A stretch of DNA of 64,000 nt from Sphingomonas jeddahensis (GTDB lineage: Bacteria > Pseudomonadota > Alphaproteobacteria > Sphingomonadales > Sphingomonadaceae), in contig NZ_MPSB01000002.1 of NCBI RefSeq assembly GCF_001981525.1, positions 248,001-312,000 on the forward strand, read 5' to 3'. The stretch's first letter is position 1; each line of letters begins with the position of its first letter. Shown one piece after another: positions 1 to 8,982 of the stretch. Position numbers and translations under genes: made by a program. The notes under the pieces were generated by a model, which was not told the DNA's origin, made no database searches, and saw only the letters and a program-made list of their open reading frames with translations.

Positions 1-1
1 T

Positions 2-82
2 GCGCTGGCGCGATTCCGGGCGAACCGGTTTGCGGGGTTGCTGATGTTCCTGGCGTGCCTGGTGGTGGGGACGACGCTTTAG
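2..82 (+). CDS. ubiA: 3' end of a membrane protein, probably 4-hydroxybenzoate polyprenyltransferase (UbiA)
   Basis: The window opens inside a reading frame that runs to a TAG at 80-82. The 26 visible residues contain an Arg/Asn-rich turn followed by a hydrophobic segment ending in Val-Gly-Thr-Thr-Leu. The pattern F-x-x-N-x-x-x-G-L-x-x-F-L matches the last transmembrane segment of UbiA, the ubiquinone-pathway enzyme that prenylates 4-hydroxybenzoate in the inner membrane. Only the C-terminus is visible, so any polytopic membrane protein with a similar end remains possible. Confidence 0.45.
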   Translation, partial: ALARFRANRFAGLLMFLACLVVGTTL

Positions 83-95
83 GGCTGCCATAAAC

Positions 96-190
96 CGTCA
101 TTCCCGCGAAGGCGGAAATCCAGAGACGCTGCCGTACCGATGGACGCGCGAGGTTTGCGTGTATGGATCCCCGCCATCGCGGGGAAGACG
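96..190. repeat. PalB palindromic repeat
   Basis: Two GC-rich hairpin arms, starting CGTCATTCCCGC and ending CGCGGGGAAGACG, are separated by a variable centre. The arms carry the ATCCA / GGATCC junctions seen in other copies here (8884-8977, 35222-35318). It fills most of the gap between the ubiA-like end and pmbA and could act as a terminator or mRNA stabiliser. Confidence 0.7.
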
Positions 191-251
191 TGGTGGCTTG
201 TGACGCCGTACACCCTAGCAACCGGCAACCCTGCGCCCTAAGTCGCGGTTC

Positions 252-1598
252 ATGCTGACTCCGATCCAGGCGCAGGAACGCGCCGCCGATATCGTCGCCC
301 GTGCCGTGAAGGCGGGGGTGGATGCCGCCGATGCCGTGTTCGCCGCCGATGCCTCCACTGAAGTTTCCGTCCGGCTTGGCAAGCTGGAGGATGTCGGCCG
401 GTCGGAAAGCGAGGATCTGGGGCTGCGGGTGTTCGTAGGACAGCGCTCGGCAAGCGTCTCCACCTCCGACCTGTCGCCCGAAGCGCTTGATGCGCTGGTC
501 GAACGCGCGGTGGCGATGGCGCGGGAGGCGCCCGAGGATAAGTGGGCCGGGCTCGCCCCCGAAGAGCGGCTGATGCATGGCGCGCCGCCGTTGCTCGATC
601 TGGATGATGGCGGTGAGGTGTCGCCGGCGGAGCTGCGCGAGGCGGCGCTGGCGGCGGAAGAGGCAGCGCGCGCCGTCGCCGGCGTCACCAACAGCGAGGG
701 GGGCGGGGCGAGCGCTGCGCGCAGTGTCTGGGCGTTGGCGACCAGTCATGGCTTTGCCGGCGGCTATGCGACCACCGGCTACGGCATTTCGGCAAGCGTG
801 ATCGCCGGTGAGGGCAGCGGGATGCAGCGCGACTACGGCTTCCATTCTGCGCGGCATCGCAGCCGGCTCGATGCGCCGGCGGTGGTCGGTCGACTTGCGG
901 GTGAGCGGGCGGTGGCGCGGCTTAATCCGGGCAAGATGGAAAGCGCGGCGCTGCCGGTGGTGTTCGATCCGCGGGTCGGCGCCGGGCTGCTCGGGCATCT
1001 GACCGGCGCGATCTCGGGACAGGCGATCGCGCGGCGGACGTCGTTCCTGCTCGAGGCGCTGGGCAGCGCGGTCTTCGCGCCTGGGATCACCATCTCGGAC
1101 GACCCGCATCGGCCGCACGGCCTGCGCTCGCGACCCTTCGATGGCGAGGGGCTGCCGGTGTCGCCATGCGCGATCGTGGAGGGCGGCGTGCTTCAGACCT
1201 GGCTGCTTGACAGCGCCTCGGCCCGGCAGCTGGGCATGGAGCCGACCGGCCATGCCGCGCGCGGGGTCGGCGGCGCACCCGGCGTGACCACGAGCAACCT
1301 TTACATGCATCCCGGCGTGGTGCCCGTGGAGACGCTGATCGGCGACATCACGCGCGGCGTTTATATCACCGAGCTGATCGGCCAGGGCGTGAACGGCGTG
1401 ACGGGCGATTACAGTCGCGGGGCGGCCGGCTTCCTTATCGAGGAAGGCGCGATCACGCGGCCGGTCGCCGAATTTACCATCGCAGGCAATCTCAAGGACA
1501 TGTTCCTGAACCTCACCCCCGCGAACGATCTCGAATTCCGCCACGGCACTAATGTGCCGACGGTGCGTATCGACGGAATGACGGTAGCTGGTGGCTGA
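252..1598 (+). CDS. pmbA: TldE/PmbA family protein (metalloprotease TldD/E partner)
   Basis: This 448-residue protein matches PmbA/TldE over its whole length. The C-terminal half has the family pattern G-V-N-x-V-T-G-D-Y-S-R-G-A-x-G-F at about residues 388-404, followed by an A-G-N-L stretch. In characterised systems TldD carries the zinc HExxxH site and TldE/PmbA is the non-metallic partner; together they degrade peptides such as microcin B17 precursor or the CcdA antitoxin. No HExxxH is visible here, which fits TldE, and tldD is not in the window. The ATG at 252 lacks a clear Shine-Dalgarno site. The end overlaps the next gene by 8 bases. Confidence 0.88.
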   Translation: MLTPIQAQERAADIVARAVKAGVDAADAVFAADASTEVSVRLGKLEDVGRSESEDLGLRVFVGQRSASVSTSDLSPEALDALVERAVAMAREAPEDKWAGLAPEERLMHGAPPLLDLDDGGEVSPAELREAALAAEEAARAVAGVTNSEGGGASAARSVWALATSHGFAGGYATTGYGISASVIAGEGSGMQRDYGFHSARHRSRLDAPAVVGRLAGERAVARLNPGKMESAALPVVFDPRVGAGLLGHLTGAISGQAIARRTSFLLEALGSAVFAPGITISDDPHRPHGLRSRPFDGEGLPVSPCAIVEGGVLQTWLLDSASARQLGMEPTGHAARGVGGAPGVTTSNLYMHPGVVPVETLIGDITRGVYITELIGQGVNGVTGDYSRGAAGFLIEEGAITRPVAEFTIAGNLKDMFLNLTPANDLEFRHGTNVPTVRIDGMTVAGG

Positions 1599-2367
1599 AC
1601 TCGCCGACGAGGTTGCGGCGATCGCGCGCGAGGCGGGGCAACTCGGCATGGCGCGCTTTGGCAGCGATTTCGCGCGTTGGGAGAAGACGCCGGGCAGCCC
1701 GGTGTGCGAAGTGGACCTGGCGATCGACGACATGCTGCGCCAGCGGCTGTCCGCATTGCTACCGGACGCGGGCTGGCTCTCCGAGGAGACCGCGGACAAC
1801 CCCGACCGGCTGGCGTGCGACCGCATCTGGGTGGTCGATCCAATCGACGGCACGCGCGACTATATCCGCGGGCGGACCGGCTGGGCGGTGTCAATTGCCC
1901 TGGTCGAGGCGGGGCGCGTCGTGATCGGTGTGCTGGACGCACCGGGCCGCGGCGAGTTGTGGCAGGCACGGGCCGGGGCGGGCGCGACCTTGAACGGACG
2001 GCCGCTGTTGGCCAGCGCACGGACGGCGTTCGCCGGTGCACGCGTGCCGACCGATGCCTTGCCCAAGGCGGATCGCGATCTGACGATGGTGGAGAAGCCC
2101 AATTCGATCGCGCTGCGCATGGCGATGGTAGCGGACGACCGCGCGGATCTGGTCGCGACGTTGCGCTGGGGGAATGAGTGGGACATCGCCGCCGCCGCGC
2201 TGATCGCGCAGGAGGCGGGTGGTTCGGTGACCGATGCGCGGGGGGCGGAGCTGGTGTTCAACAAGCCGGATCCGCAGGCATTCGGGGTGATTACGAGTAG
2301 TCGGGGGATCCACCAGGCGGCGCTGGATCGATTATCGTCGCGGGCGCGGGCTGCTTTGGCGGGCTGA
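1591..2367 (+). CDS. Inositol monophosphatase-family phosphatase (CysQ / histidinol-phosphatase-like)
   Basis: A 258-residue Li+-sensitive, Mg2+-dependent phosphatase of the IMPase fold. Metal-binding signatures are visible: SEET at 64-67, DPIDGT at 83-88 and the WD of the second motif at 197-198, followed by a Gly-rich loop. Family substrates include inositol phosphates, 3'-phosphoadenosine 5'-phosphate (CysQ) and histidinol phosphate, and the sequence alone does not choose among them. Translation starts at a GTG inside the last codons of pmbA, so the two are probably translationally coupled. Confidence 0.88.
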   Translation: MAELADEVAAIAREAGQLGMARFGSDFARWEKTPGSPVCEVDLAIDDMLRQRLSALLPDAGWLSEETADNPDRLACDRIWVVDPIDGTRDYIRGRTGWAVSIALVEAGRVVIGVLDAPGRGELWQARAGAGATLNGRPLLASARTAFAGARVPTDALPKADRDLTMVEKPNSIALRMAMVADDRADLVATLRWGNEWDIAAAALIAQEAGGSVTDARGAELVFNKPDPQAFGVITSSRGIHQAALDRLSSRARAALAG

Positions 2368-2379
2368 CCGCCCCTCCCC

Positions 2380-2668
2380 CGTTCGTGCTGAGCTTGTCGA
2401 AGAACGTGCCAAGCAGTGGTGCGTTCGAGGCACGCCCTTCGACAGGCTCAGGGCGAACGGTGCAGGTGGCGACGTCCTCCCTTTCGTTCGTCCCGAGCAT
2501 CGTCGAGGGACAAGCTACAAGCGCTTCCGCCCCTGACCTGTGTCTCGCCTTCGCTCGACACGAACGTTGGCGGTTGCTCTCCCGTCACCCCGGACGTGAT
2601 CCGGGGTCCCGCTTCTTTTCGGCATTGCACAGCCAGCGGGACCCCGGCTCAAGGCCGCGGTGACGGGG
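2380..2668. repeat. Three adjacent palindromic repeats (two PalA, one PalB)
   Basis: The 308-base gap between convergent genes is nearly all repeat. A PalA copy at 2380-2461 pairs a CGTTCGTGCTGAGC arm with GCTCAGGGCGAACGG. A diverged PalA copy lies at 2485-2566 and a PalB copy at 2582-2668 (CCGTCACCCCGG to CGCGGTGACGGG). No coding signal is seen. Given the convergent flanks, transcription termination from both sides is a plausible function. Confidence 0.8.
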
Positions 2669-2675
2669 ATTTGAG

Positions 2676-3422
2676 TTACTTCTGGCAGGCCACGACGGTG
2701 GCGATTACGCCAAGCGTGTCCTGCGGATCGCGGACGCGCACCGTATCGAGCCCGAGTTCCTTGGCGGGATAGTCGTTGCCGCCGGGGAAGATCGCATCGC
2801 CGACGAACATCATCGAATCGAGCGGGATGCCGCTTTCGTCGCGCAGGCGCTTGAGGCCATAGGCCTTGTCGACGCCCTCCTGCGTGATGTCGATCGAGGT
2901 CGCGCCGCCCATGTTGATCGACAGGCCCGGCAAGCGCTTCTTGAGATCGGCCTGGATCACCTTGCGCTTGGCGAAATCAGGATCCCAGCTTTCCTTGGCG
3001 TGGATCGGCGCCTGCTGGCCAAGCGCGGAGAAGGTGATCTGGCTGCCGCGATCCTCGATCCGCTCGCCCCAGGTCTGTTCGGGGGCGAAACCGGTCGCTT
3101 CAAGCGCTTCGTCGAACGCCTTGAGGATCTTCTGCTTCTGCTCGTCGGTGAAAAGCTCGGCATAGACCGTGTCCCACTTGCCGTCGCGGAAGACGAACAG
3201 CTTGGTGCCGGTGGTGGGCATCAGCCACAGTTTCGACCGGTCGGCGCGTTCGGGCAGACGGCTGGCAACTTGTTTGTCGAACTGTGGCCAGTCGCCGCCG
3301 GAGATCACCGCGACATGCGCGACGTCCAGCAGATCGGCGAGCGCCTCGCCCATATTCTCCTTGATCGCCTGCTTGCTCTCCGCGAGCGTGCCATCGAGAT
3401 CGAAGGCGACGAGCTGCTTCAC
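2676..3422 (-). CDS. HAD-IIB hydrolase, phosphomannomutase-like fold
   Basis: A 248-residue HAD-superfamily phosphatase. The nucleophile motif FDLDGTL puts the two Asp at 8 and 10, a Lys at about 186 fits motif III, and GDAIFPGGND at 208-217 is motif IV. The PGGND form resembles eukaryotic-type phosphomannomutases. It is followed by the pentose-phosphate genes and overlaps the preceding HAD gene by 4 bases, so the pair is cotranscribed. A sugar-phosphate substrate is likely, but whether it is a phosphatase or a mutase cannot be read from the sequence. Confidence 0.8.
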   Translation of the reverse strand: MKQLVAFDLDGTLAESKQAIKENMGEALADLLDVAHVAVISGGDWPQFDKQVASRLPERADRSKLWLMPTTGTKLFVFRDGKWDTVYAELFTDEQKQKILKAFDEALEATGFAPEQTWGERIEDRGSQITFSALGQQAPIHAKESWDPDFAKRKVIQADLKKRLPGLSINMGGATSIDITQEGVDKAYGLKRLRDESGIPLDSMMFVGDAIFPGGNDYPAKELGLDTVRVRDPQDTLGVIATVVACQK

Positions 3423-4219
3423 ATCATTCTCCCCAAGATGAAATGGTCGATGGCGTGCGCGACGCCGTCCGCGTCGTTCGCCGTGGTGACGTCGGCGGCC
3501 TTGGCCTTCACCTCGTCGGTGGCGTTGCCCATCGCGATGGCGCGGCCGGCGCGGTCGAACATGGCGATGTCATTGGCCTGATCGCCGAGCACGATCGTGC
3601 GTTCGAGCGGCACGCCCATCGCCTGCGCCAGTGTGGCGACGCCGTCGCCCTTGTTGGCGGCGATGGCGGTGATGTCGAGATAATAGCTTTGCGACTTCAC
3701 GATCGTTGCCTGACCCTCGAAGCGGGCGACAATCTGGTCCCGGAGCGTATCGAGCAGCGCAGGTTCGTCGCTGACGAAGGTGATCTTGTCCGCCCGATCG
3801 AGCAGGTCGGCGAAGCTCTTGCAGATCACCGGCTCCTGATTGGACGACACGCGTTCGCTCGGCATGTGCGGGTTGTCGACGCTGGAGGCATACCATTGGT
3901 TGTCGGCGAAGACCCAGGTGTCGACGGGCGTCTCACTGGCGAGGGCGAGCGCGCCGCGGGCAACCGTTTCGTCAACGAGATGGTGGCACAGGATCTCGCC
4001 ATCGCGACGATAGACAAGCCCGCCGTTGAAGGCGCCGATCGGCACGTCGAGCGCGAGTTCGTCGGCGATTGGCGCAAGACCGGACATCGGCCGCGCGCTG
4101 ATGATCGTGAAACCGAAACCGGCGTCCTGCAGCCGCTTCACTGCGGCGATCGTACCGGGGGTGAGCTTCTTTTGCTTGTCGACGAGCGTGCCGTCGACGT
4201 CGCTGATGACGAGTGTCAT
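3419..4219 (-). CDS. Cof-type HAD-IIB phosphatase
   Basis: A 266-residue Cof/YbiV-type hydrolase. The nucleophile motif SDVDGTL is at 6-12, a motif II Ser occurs in IISAR at about 39-43, a Lys sits in the NKGDG stretch and the Asp pair is in GDQANDIAMF near residues 217-226. Members dephosphorylate sugar phosphates, nucleotides or pyridoxal phosphate. Its stop overlaps the start of the second HAD gene, and it lies directly downstream of gnd. A role in removing stray sugar phosphates made by the adjacent pathway is an inference from position. Confidence 0.85.
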   Translation of the reverse strand: MTLVISDVDGTLVDKQKKLTPGTIAAVKRLQDAGFGFTIISARPMSGLAPIADELALDVPIGAFNGGLVYRRDGEILCHHLVDETVARGALALASETPVDTWVFADNQWYASSVDNPHMPSERVSSNQEPVICKSFADLLDRADKITFVSDEPALLDTLRDQIVARFEGQATIVKSQSYYLDITAIAANKGDGVATLAQAMGVPLERTIVLGDQANDIAMFDRAGRAIAMGNATDEVKAKAADVTTANDADGVAHAIDHFILGRMM

Positions 4220-4237
4220 TCAGTTACCTTGTGCAGT

Positions 4238-4325
4238 TCCCCGGCGCAGGCCGGGGTCGAGTTACGAGCCGGATCGATCGAGCCGCTTACGTCTCTCAAC
4301 TGGACCCCGGCCTTCGCCGGGGAGC
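4238..4325. repeat. PalB-like palindromic repeat between gnd and the HAD pair
   Basis: Arms CCCCGGCGCAGGCCGGGGTC and GGACCCCGGCCTTCGCCGGGGA can each fold and can also pair with each other. It fills the gap between the gnd stop and the HAD gene start on the minus strand, and may punctuate the mRNA. Confidence 0.65.
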
Positions 4326-4342
4326 AGCTTGCCGGAGGCTGA

Positions 4343-5326
4343 TCATTGCGGGATCTCGACGTGGCCGCCGAAGCCGTAGCGCATGGCGGACAGCAACTTG
4401 TCGCCGTACATTTCGTCGATGCGGCTGCGATAGCGGGCGAACAGCGCCGTGGTAAGGACGGCGACGGGCGTCGCCTGCTCCATCGCCGCCTCGATCGTCC
4501 AGCGACCCTCGCCCGAATCGGCGACCTTGCCCGAGAATTGCTCGAGCTTCTGGTCCTGCGCCAGCGCGGAGGCCGTGAGATCGAGCAACCACGAGGAGAT
4601 GACCGAGCCACGGCGCCAGACTTCGGAAATTTCCGCCATGTTGAAATCGAAACGCTCGTCTTCGGGCAGATGCTCGACGTTACGGCCCCACAAGACGTCG
4701 AAGCCCTCGGCATAAGCCTGCATCAGGCCGTATTCGATGCCGTTGTGGACCATTTTCACGAAGTGGCCGGCGCCGGCGCGGCCGGCATGAATATAGCCCT
4801 TCTCGGCCCGCGGATCGCAGGCTTCGCCACGGTTGGGGGTACGCGGCACGCTGCCAATGCCGGGCGCGAGCGTGTCGAAGATCGGATCGAGCAGGTCGAC
4901 GGTTTCCTTGTCGCCGCCGATCATCATGCAATAGCCGCGCTCGAGCCCCCAGACGCCGCCGGAGGTGCCGACGTCGACGTAATGGACGCCCTTTTCGGCC
5001 AGCGTCTTGGCGCGGCGAACGTCGTCCTTCCAGAAGGTGTTGCCGCCGTCGATGATGATGTCGCCCTCGGCGCAATCATGCGCGCACAAAGCGTCGACCG
5101 TTTCTTCGGTGGGCGCACCGGCGGGAAGCATGACCCAGTAGATCGCGGGGCTGTCGAGCTTGCCTTTCATGTCGGACAGCGACTCCGCGCCGATCGCGCC
5201 CTCGCCAGCAAGGCCGGTGACCGCTTCGGTGTTGCGATCCCACACGACCACCTCGTGGCCGCCGCGCATCAGCCGACGCGCGATGTTGCCGCCCATGCGG
5301 CCGAGGCCGATGATGCCGATCTTCAT
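4343..5326 (-). CDS. gnd: 6-phosphogluconate dehydrogenase, decarboxylating (short type)
   Basis: This 327-residue enzyme oxidises 6-phosphogluconate to ribulose 5-phosphate and CO2. The Rossmann motif [12 protein letters not shown] is at 7-18, the substrate loop TSGGVWG at 121-127 and the catalytic K-x-x-x-N is Lys191-Asn195. The length fits the short GntZ/YqeC-type enzymes rather than the roughly 470-residue form. I chose the ATG at 5326, with GGAG nine bases upstream, over an in-frame GTG at 5341. With tal, tkt and rpiA it forms a pentose-phosphate cluster on one strand. zwf and pgl are not in the window. Confidence 0.93.
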   Translation of the reverse strand: MKIGIIGLGRMGGNIARRLMRGGHEVVVWDRNTEAVTGLAGEGAIGAESLSDMKGKLDSPAIYWVMLPAGAPTEETVDALCAHDCAEGDIIIDGGNTFWKDDVRRAKTLAEKGVHYVDVGTSGGVWGLERGYCMMIGGDKETVDLLDPIFDTLAPGIGSVPRTPNRGEACDPRAEKGYIHAGRAGAGHFVKMVHNGIEYGLMQAYAEGFDVLWGRNVEHLPEDERFDFNMAEISEVWRRGSVISSWLLDLTASALAQDQKLEQFSGKVADSGEGRWTIEAAMEQATPVAVLTTALFARYRSRIDEMYGDKLLSAMRYGFGGHVEIPQ

Positions 5327-5350
5327 ACTCTCAGGCTCCACGTGAAGTTG

Positions 5351-5432
5351 CCATTCGGGCTGAGCCTGTCGAAGCCCGTGCCGCCGGCGGTGACGCTCGT
5401 GACACGCCCTTCGACAGGCTCAGGGCGAACGG
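5351..5432. repeat. PalA palindromic repeat
   Basis: Arms ATTCGGGCTGAGCCTGTCG and CGACAGGCTCAGGGCGAACG are complementary around a short variable centre. It occupies most of the tal-gnd intergenic space on the minus strand. Confidence 0.8.
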
Positions 5433-5463
5433 TGGAGGGTTGGCGTTCGTTCCGGGTCTGGTC

Positions 5464-6573
5464 TCAGGCCGCCGCGGGCTGCTTGGCTTGAATCGAGCCG
5501 AGCAGGTCGTCGAATGCCTTGCTGAACGACGCGACGCCTTCCTCGACCAACGCTTCGGTGATGCCGGCAAGGTCCAAGCCCAGCCGCTCGGCATTCGCCA
5601 GCACCTGGCGCGCACCATCGACATCCTGCGTCAGCGTTACCCCCGCAGTGCCGCGCTCCCGGAAGGCGTCGAGCGTCTTGGGCGGGACGGTGTTGACGGT
5701 ATCGGGGCCGATCAGCGTGTCGAGATACAGCGTATCGGGGTAGTCCGGGTTCTTGGTGCCAGTCGACGCCCAGAGCAGCCGCTGCGGCTGCGCGCCCTTG
5801 GCGGCGAGCGCTTGCCAGCGATCCGAGGCGATGAACTCCTGATACCAGGCGTACGCCATCTTGGCGTTGGCGATGGCGACCTTGCCCTTCAGCGCCTTGG
5901 CTTCGTCACCGCCGACCCCCGCATCGATTTTCTCATCGATCTTACTGTCGATGCGGCTGACGAAGAAGCTGGCAACGCTGGCGATGCGATCGATCGGCTC
6001 GCCGCGGGCGACGCGCTGTTCGAGCCCCTCGACATAGGCGAGCGCGACCTTCTGATACGATTCCTGCGAGAACAGTAGCGTGACGTTGACGTTGATCCCA
6101 TTGGCGATCGTCGCGGCGATCGCGGGAACGCCGGCGGGGGTGCCGGGGATCTTGATCATCAGGTTCGGGCGGTTGACCGCCTTCCACAGCTTCTCGGCCT
6201 CGGCGATTGTGCCGTCCGTGTCGTTGGCGAGATAAGGCGACACCTCGAGGCTGACATAGCCATCCTTGGCGTTCAGCCGGTCGTAGATCGGACGCAGCGT
6301 CTCGCACGCGGCCTTGATGTCCTGAATCGCGAGGTGCTCGTAGCGGTCCATCGTGGCGGCGCCGGGGTTCTCCTTGTCGAACGCGGCAAGCGTGCCGTCG
6401 TACGCGGTGCCCTTGCCCATCGCTTGCTGGAAGATCGATGGGTTGGAGGTGACGCCGGTCACGCCATCCTCGGCAACCAGCTTTTCGAGGCCGCCTTCTT
6501 CCAGGAACTTGCGGTCGACGAAGTCGAGCCAGATCGCCTGGCCGAGGTTCGCGAGATCGTTGAGCTTGCCCAT
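5464..6573 (-). CDS. tal: Transaldolase
   Basis: A 369-residue transaldolase of the longer bacterial type. The Schiff-base lysine is Lys141 in N-L-M-I-K-I-P-G-T, and the N-terminal T-S-N-P-S-I-F motif is at 42-48. It moves dihydroxyacetone units between sedoheptulose 7-phosphate and glyceraldehyde 3-phosphate in the non-oxidative pentose-phosphate branch. The start at 6573 has GGAG six bases upstream and is preferred over the ATG at 6585. It lies between tkt and gnd on the same strand, separated from each by a PalA-type repeat. Confidence 0.95.
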   Translation of the reverse strand: MGKLNDLANLGQAIWLDFVDRKFLEEGGLEKLVAEDGVTGVTSNPSIFQQAMGKGTAYDGTLAAFDKENPGAATMDRYEHLAIQDIKAACETLRPIYDRLNAKDGYVSLEVSPYLANDTDGTIAEAEKLWKAVNRPNLMIKIPGTPAGVPAIAATIANGINVNVTLLFSQESYQKVALAYVEGLEQRVARGEPIDRIASVASFFVSRIDSKIDEKIDAGVGGDEAKALKGKVAIANAKMAYAWYQEFIASDRWQALAAKGAQPQRLLWASTGTKNPDYPDTLYLDTLIGPDTVNTVPPKTLDAFRERGTAGVTLTQDVDGARQVLANAERLGLDLAGITEALVEEGVASFSKAFDDLLGSIQAKQPAAA

Positions 6574-6585
6574 TTCTGTCTCCAT

Positions 6586-6677
6586 CCGTTCGTGTCGAGC
6601 GAAGTCGAGACACGTTGGCGCAGGATAACGCCTGTCCCGTCCGGCCCCGGTCCTCGACTTCGCTCGGACCGAACGGG
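6586..6677. repeat. PalA-like palindromic repeat
   Basis: Arms CCGTTCGTGTCGAGCGAAGTC and GACTTCGCTCGGACCGAACGG form a variant of the PalA family in which the GAGC-TTGTCGAAG core is altered. It fills the tkt-tal gap. Confidence 0.7.
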
Positions 6678-6691
6678 GGGGTGGTTACAAG

Positions 6692-8752
6692 CTAGGCAGC
6701 CATGACCTCTTTCGCCACCTTCACCACGTTATCCGCGGTGAAGCCGTACTTGTCCGCCAACTTTGCGATCGGAGCGGAGGCGCCGAAGGTCGACATGGTG
6801 ATCGTCTTGCCCTTCAGCCCGACGTAGCGATCCCAGCCGATCTCGCCCGCCATCTCGATCGCGACGCGCGCGGATACCGTCGACGGCAGCACGCTTTCCT
6901 TGTACTCGTCCGACTGCTTCTCGTAGCGGAACCAGCTCGGCATCGAGACGACGCGGCTCTTCACGCCTTCGGCCGTCAGCTTCTCGTGGGCCTCGATCGC
7001 GAGGCTCACTTCGCTGCCGGTGGCGATCAGGATCACGTCGGGCGTGCCGTCACTGTCGGCGAGGATATAGCCGCCCTGCTTCACGCCATCGGCGCTGGCG
7101 TATTTGCTGCGGTCGAGCGTCGGCAGTGCTTGCCGCGACAGGACCAAAGCGGCGGGCTGCTTGTGATCCTCGACGATCGCGCGCCATGCCGCGGCGACCT
7201 CGTTGGCGTCGCCTGGGCGGAACATGTCGAGTCCCGGCGTCGCGCGCAGCATCACCATCTGCTCGATCGGCTGGTGCGTCGGACCGTCCTCCCCCACGCC
7301 GATCGAATCGTGCGTGAACACCCACACCGCGCCGAGCTCCATCAGCGCGGACAGGCGGACCGGCGGGCGCATGTAATCGAGGAACACGAAGAAGGTGCTG
7401 CCGTAAGCGCGCAGGCCCGACAGCGCCATGCCGTTGACCACCGAGCCCATGGCATGTTCGCGCACGCCGAAGTGGAAGTTGCGGCCGGCGTAGTTGCTCG
7501 CCTCGAACGAGGCCTCGCCCTTGATGTCGGTCTTGGTCGAGGGCGCGAGATCGGCCGAGCCGCCGATCAGCCACGGCATCTTCTTGGCGATGGCGTTGAG
7601 CACCTTGCCGCTCGAATCGCGGCTGGCTACGCCCTTGGCATCGGCGTCGAAGGTGGGAATGTCCGCATCCCAGCCGTCGACCAGCGTGCCGGTGAGGATC
7701 GCATTCACTTCGGCGGCGAGCTCCGGGTGGGCGCTCTTGTACTTTTCGTAGGTTGCTTCCCAGGCTTCGCGCAGCGGCGCGCTGCGATCGACCATCGCCT
7801 TCTCGAAGGCCTGCTGCACGCCATCGGGGACGTAGAAGCTCTTGTCCTCGGGCCAGCCGTACGCCTGCTTGGTGAGCTTGACGTTTTCTTCGCCCAGAGC
7901 CTCGCCGTGCGCCTTTTCGGTGCCGGCGCGCGGGGAGCCCCAGCCGATCACCGAATGGACAATGATCAGCGTCGGCTTGTCGGTGGTAGCGCGGAACTGC
8001 TCGAAAGCCTTCGTCAGCGCGGCGACGTCGTTGGCGTCGTCGACGTGGATGACGTTCCAGCCGTATGCCTTGAACCGCATGCCCACGTCCTCGTCGAAGG
8101 CGAGATCGGTGCCGCCCTCGATGGAGATGTGGTTGCTGTCGTAGATCCAGCACAGGTTGGAGAGCTTGAGGTGACCGGCAAGGCTGGCCGCCTCGGCCGC
8201 GACGCCTTCCATCATGTCGCCGTCGCCGCACAGCGAATAGACGTCATGGTCGAAGAGGGTGAAGCCGTCCTGGTTGTAGCGCGCCGCCATCCAGCGCTCG
8301 GCGATCGCCATGCCGACCGAATTGCCGCAGCCCTGGCCCAGCGGACCGGTGGTGGTCTCGACGCCCACGGTGTGGCTGTATTCGGGGTGGCCCGGCGTCT
8401 TGGAGCTGAGCTGGCGGAACTGGCGGATGTCGTCGAGGCTCACCGCCTCCCCGCCGTCGGGCTGCTTCACGCCGGCGAGGTGGATCAGCGAATATAGCAG
8501 CATCGAGGCGTGGCCGACGGACAGAACGAAGCGGTCGCGGTTGGGCCAGTGCGGATGCGCGGGATCGTAGCGCAGGAACTTGGTCCACAAAGTATGCCCG
8601 ACGGGCGCCAGCGCCATCGGCGTTCCGGGGTGACCCGAATTCGCCGCCTGCACTGCATCCATCGAGAGCGTGCGGATCGTGTCGATTTGCAACCGCTCGG
8701 GCGAGCCGTCCTCGTGGACGTCGGCAGGCAAAGGGGTGGCGGTGTCGGTCAT
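6692..8752 (-). CDS. tkt: Transketolase
   Basis: A 686-residue thiamine-diphosphate enzyme transferring two-carbon ketol units in the non-oxidative pentose-phosphate pathway. The TPP/Mg motif begins with G-D-G-D-M-M-E-G near residue 166, and the catalytic E-D-G-P-T-H-Q loop lies in the pyrimidine domain. N-terminal G-H-P-G and central H-S-V-I-G-W elements are also present. The length is normal for the family. It precedes tal and gnd on the same strand and follows rpiA, consistent with coordinated expression. Confidence 0.96.
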   Translation of the reverse strand: MTDTATPLPADVHEDGSPERLQIDTIRTLSMDAVQAANSGHPGTPMALAPVGHTLWTKFLRYDPAHPHWPNRDRFVLSVGHASMLLYSLIHLAGVKQPDGGEAVSLDDIRQFRQLSSKTPGHPEYSHTVGVETTTGPLGQGCGNSVGMAIAERWMAARYNQDGFTLFDHDVYSLCGDGDMMEGVAAEAASLAGHLKLSNLCWIYDSNHISIEGGTDLAFDEDVGMRFKAYGWNVIHVDDANDVAALTKAFEQFRATTDKPTLIIVHSVIGWGSPRAGTEKAHGEALGEENVKLTKQAYGWPEDKSFYVPDGVQQAFEKAMVDRSAPLREAWEATYEKYKSAHPELAAEVNAILTGTLVDGWDADIPTFDADAKGVASRDSSGKVLNAIAKKMPWLIGGSADLAPSTKTDIKGEASFEASNYAGRNFHFGVREHAMGSVVNGMALSGLRAYGSTFFVFLDYMRPPVRLSALMELGAVWVFTHDSIGVGEDGPTHQPIEQMVMLRATPGLDMFRPGDANEVAAAWRAIVEDHKQPAALVLSRQALPTLDRSKYASADGVKQGGYILADSDGTPDVILIATGSEVSLAIEAHEKLTAEGVKSRVVSMPSWFRYEKQSDEYKESVLPSTVSARVAIEMAGEIGWDRYVGLKGKTITMSTFGASAPIAKLADKYGFTADNVVKVAKEVMAA

Positions 8753-8883
8753 CAGGGGCTCTCGCTAGTTCTTGGCGCTGGACGGCTTTGGATCGAACGC
8801 GCGGGCCGATGCCCGGTTGCCGAGTCCCCGTCCCCCTAGACGTTCGCTCCGTCGCGTTCCAGTCGCGTAACGAAGTGGTCTCT

Positions 8884-8977
8884 CGTCATCCCCGCGGAGG
8901 CGGGGATCCATACGCGCAGGTTCTCGCAGGAACCGCGAGGGCAGCGGTTATGGATTCCCGCCTTCGCGGGAATGACG
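8884..8977. repeat. PalB palindromic repeat
   Basis: Arms CGTCATCCCCGCGGAGGCGG and CCGCCTTCGCGGGAATGACG flank a variable centre. The 3' end almost touches the rpiA stop codon, so it could serve as the rpiA terminator. Confidence 0.8.
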
Positions 8978-8982
8978 ATGCA

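Noticed and set aside
2380-2668. CRISPR-like array from clustered repeats
   Set aside because: The units are palindromes of different families with no constant spacers, and no cas genes are near.
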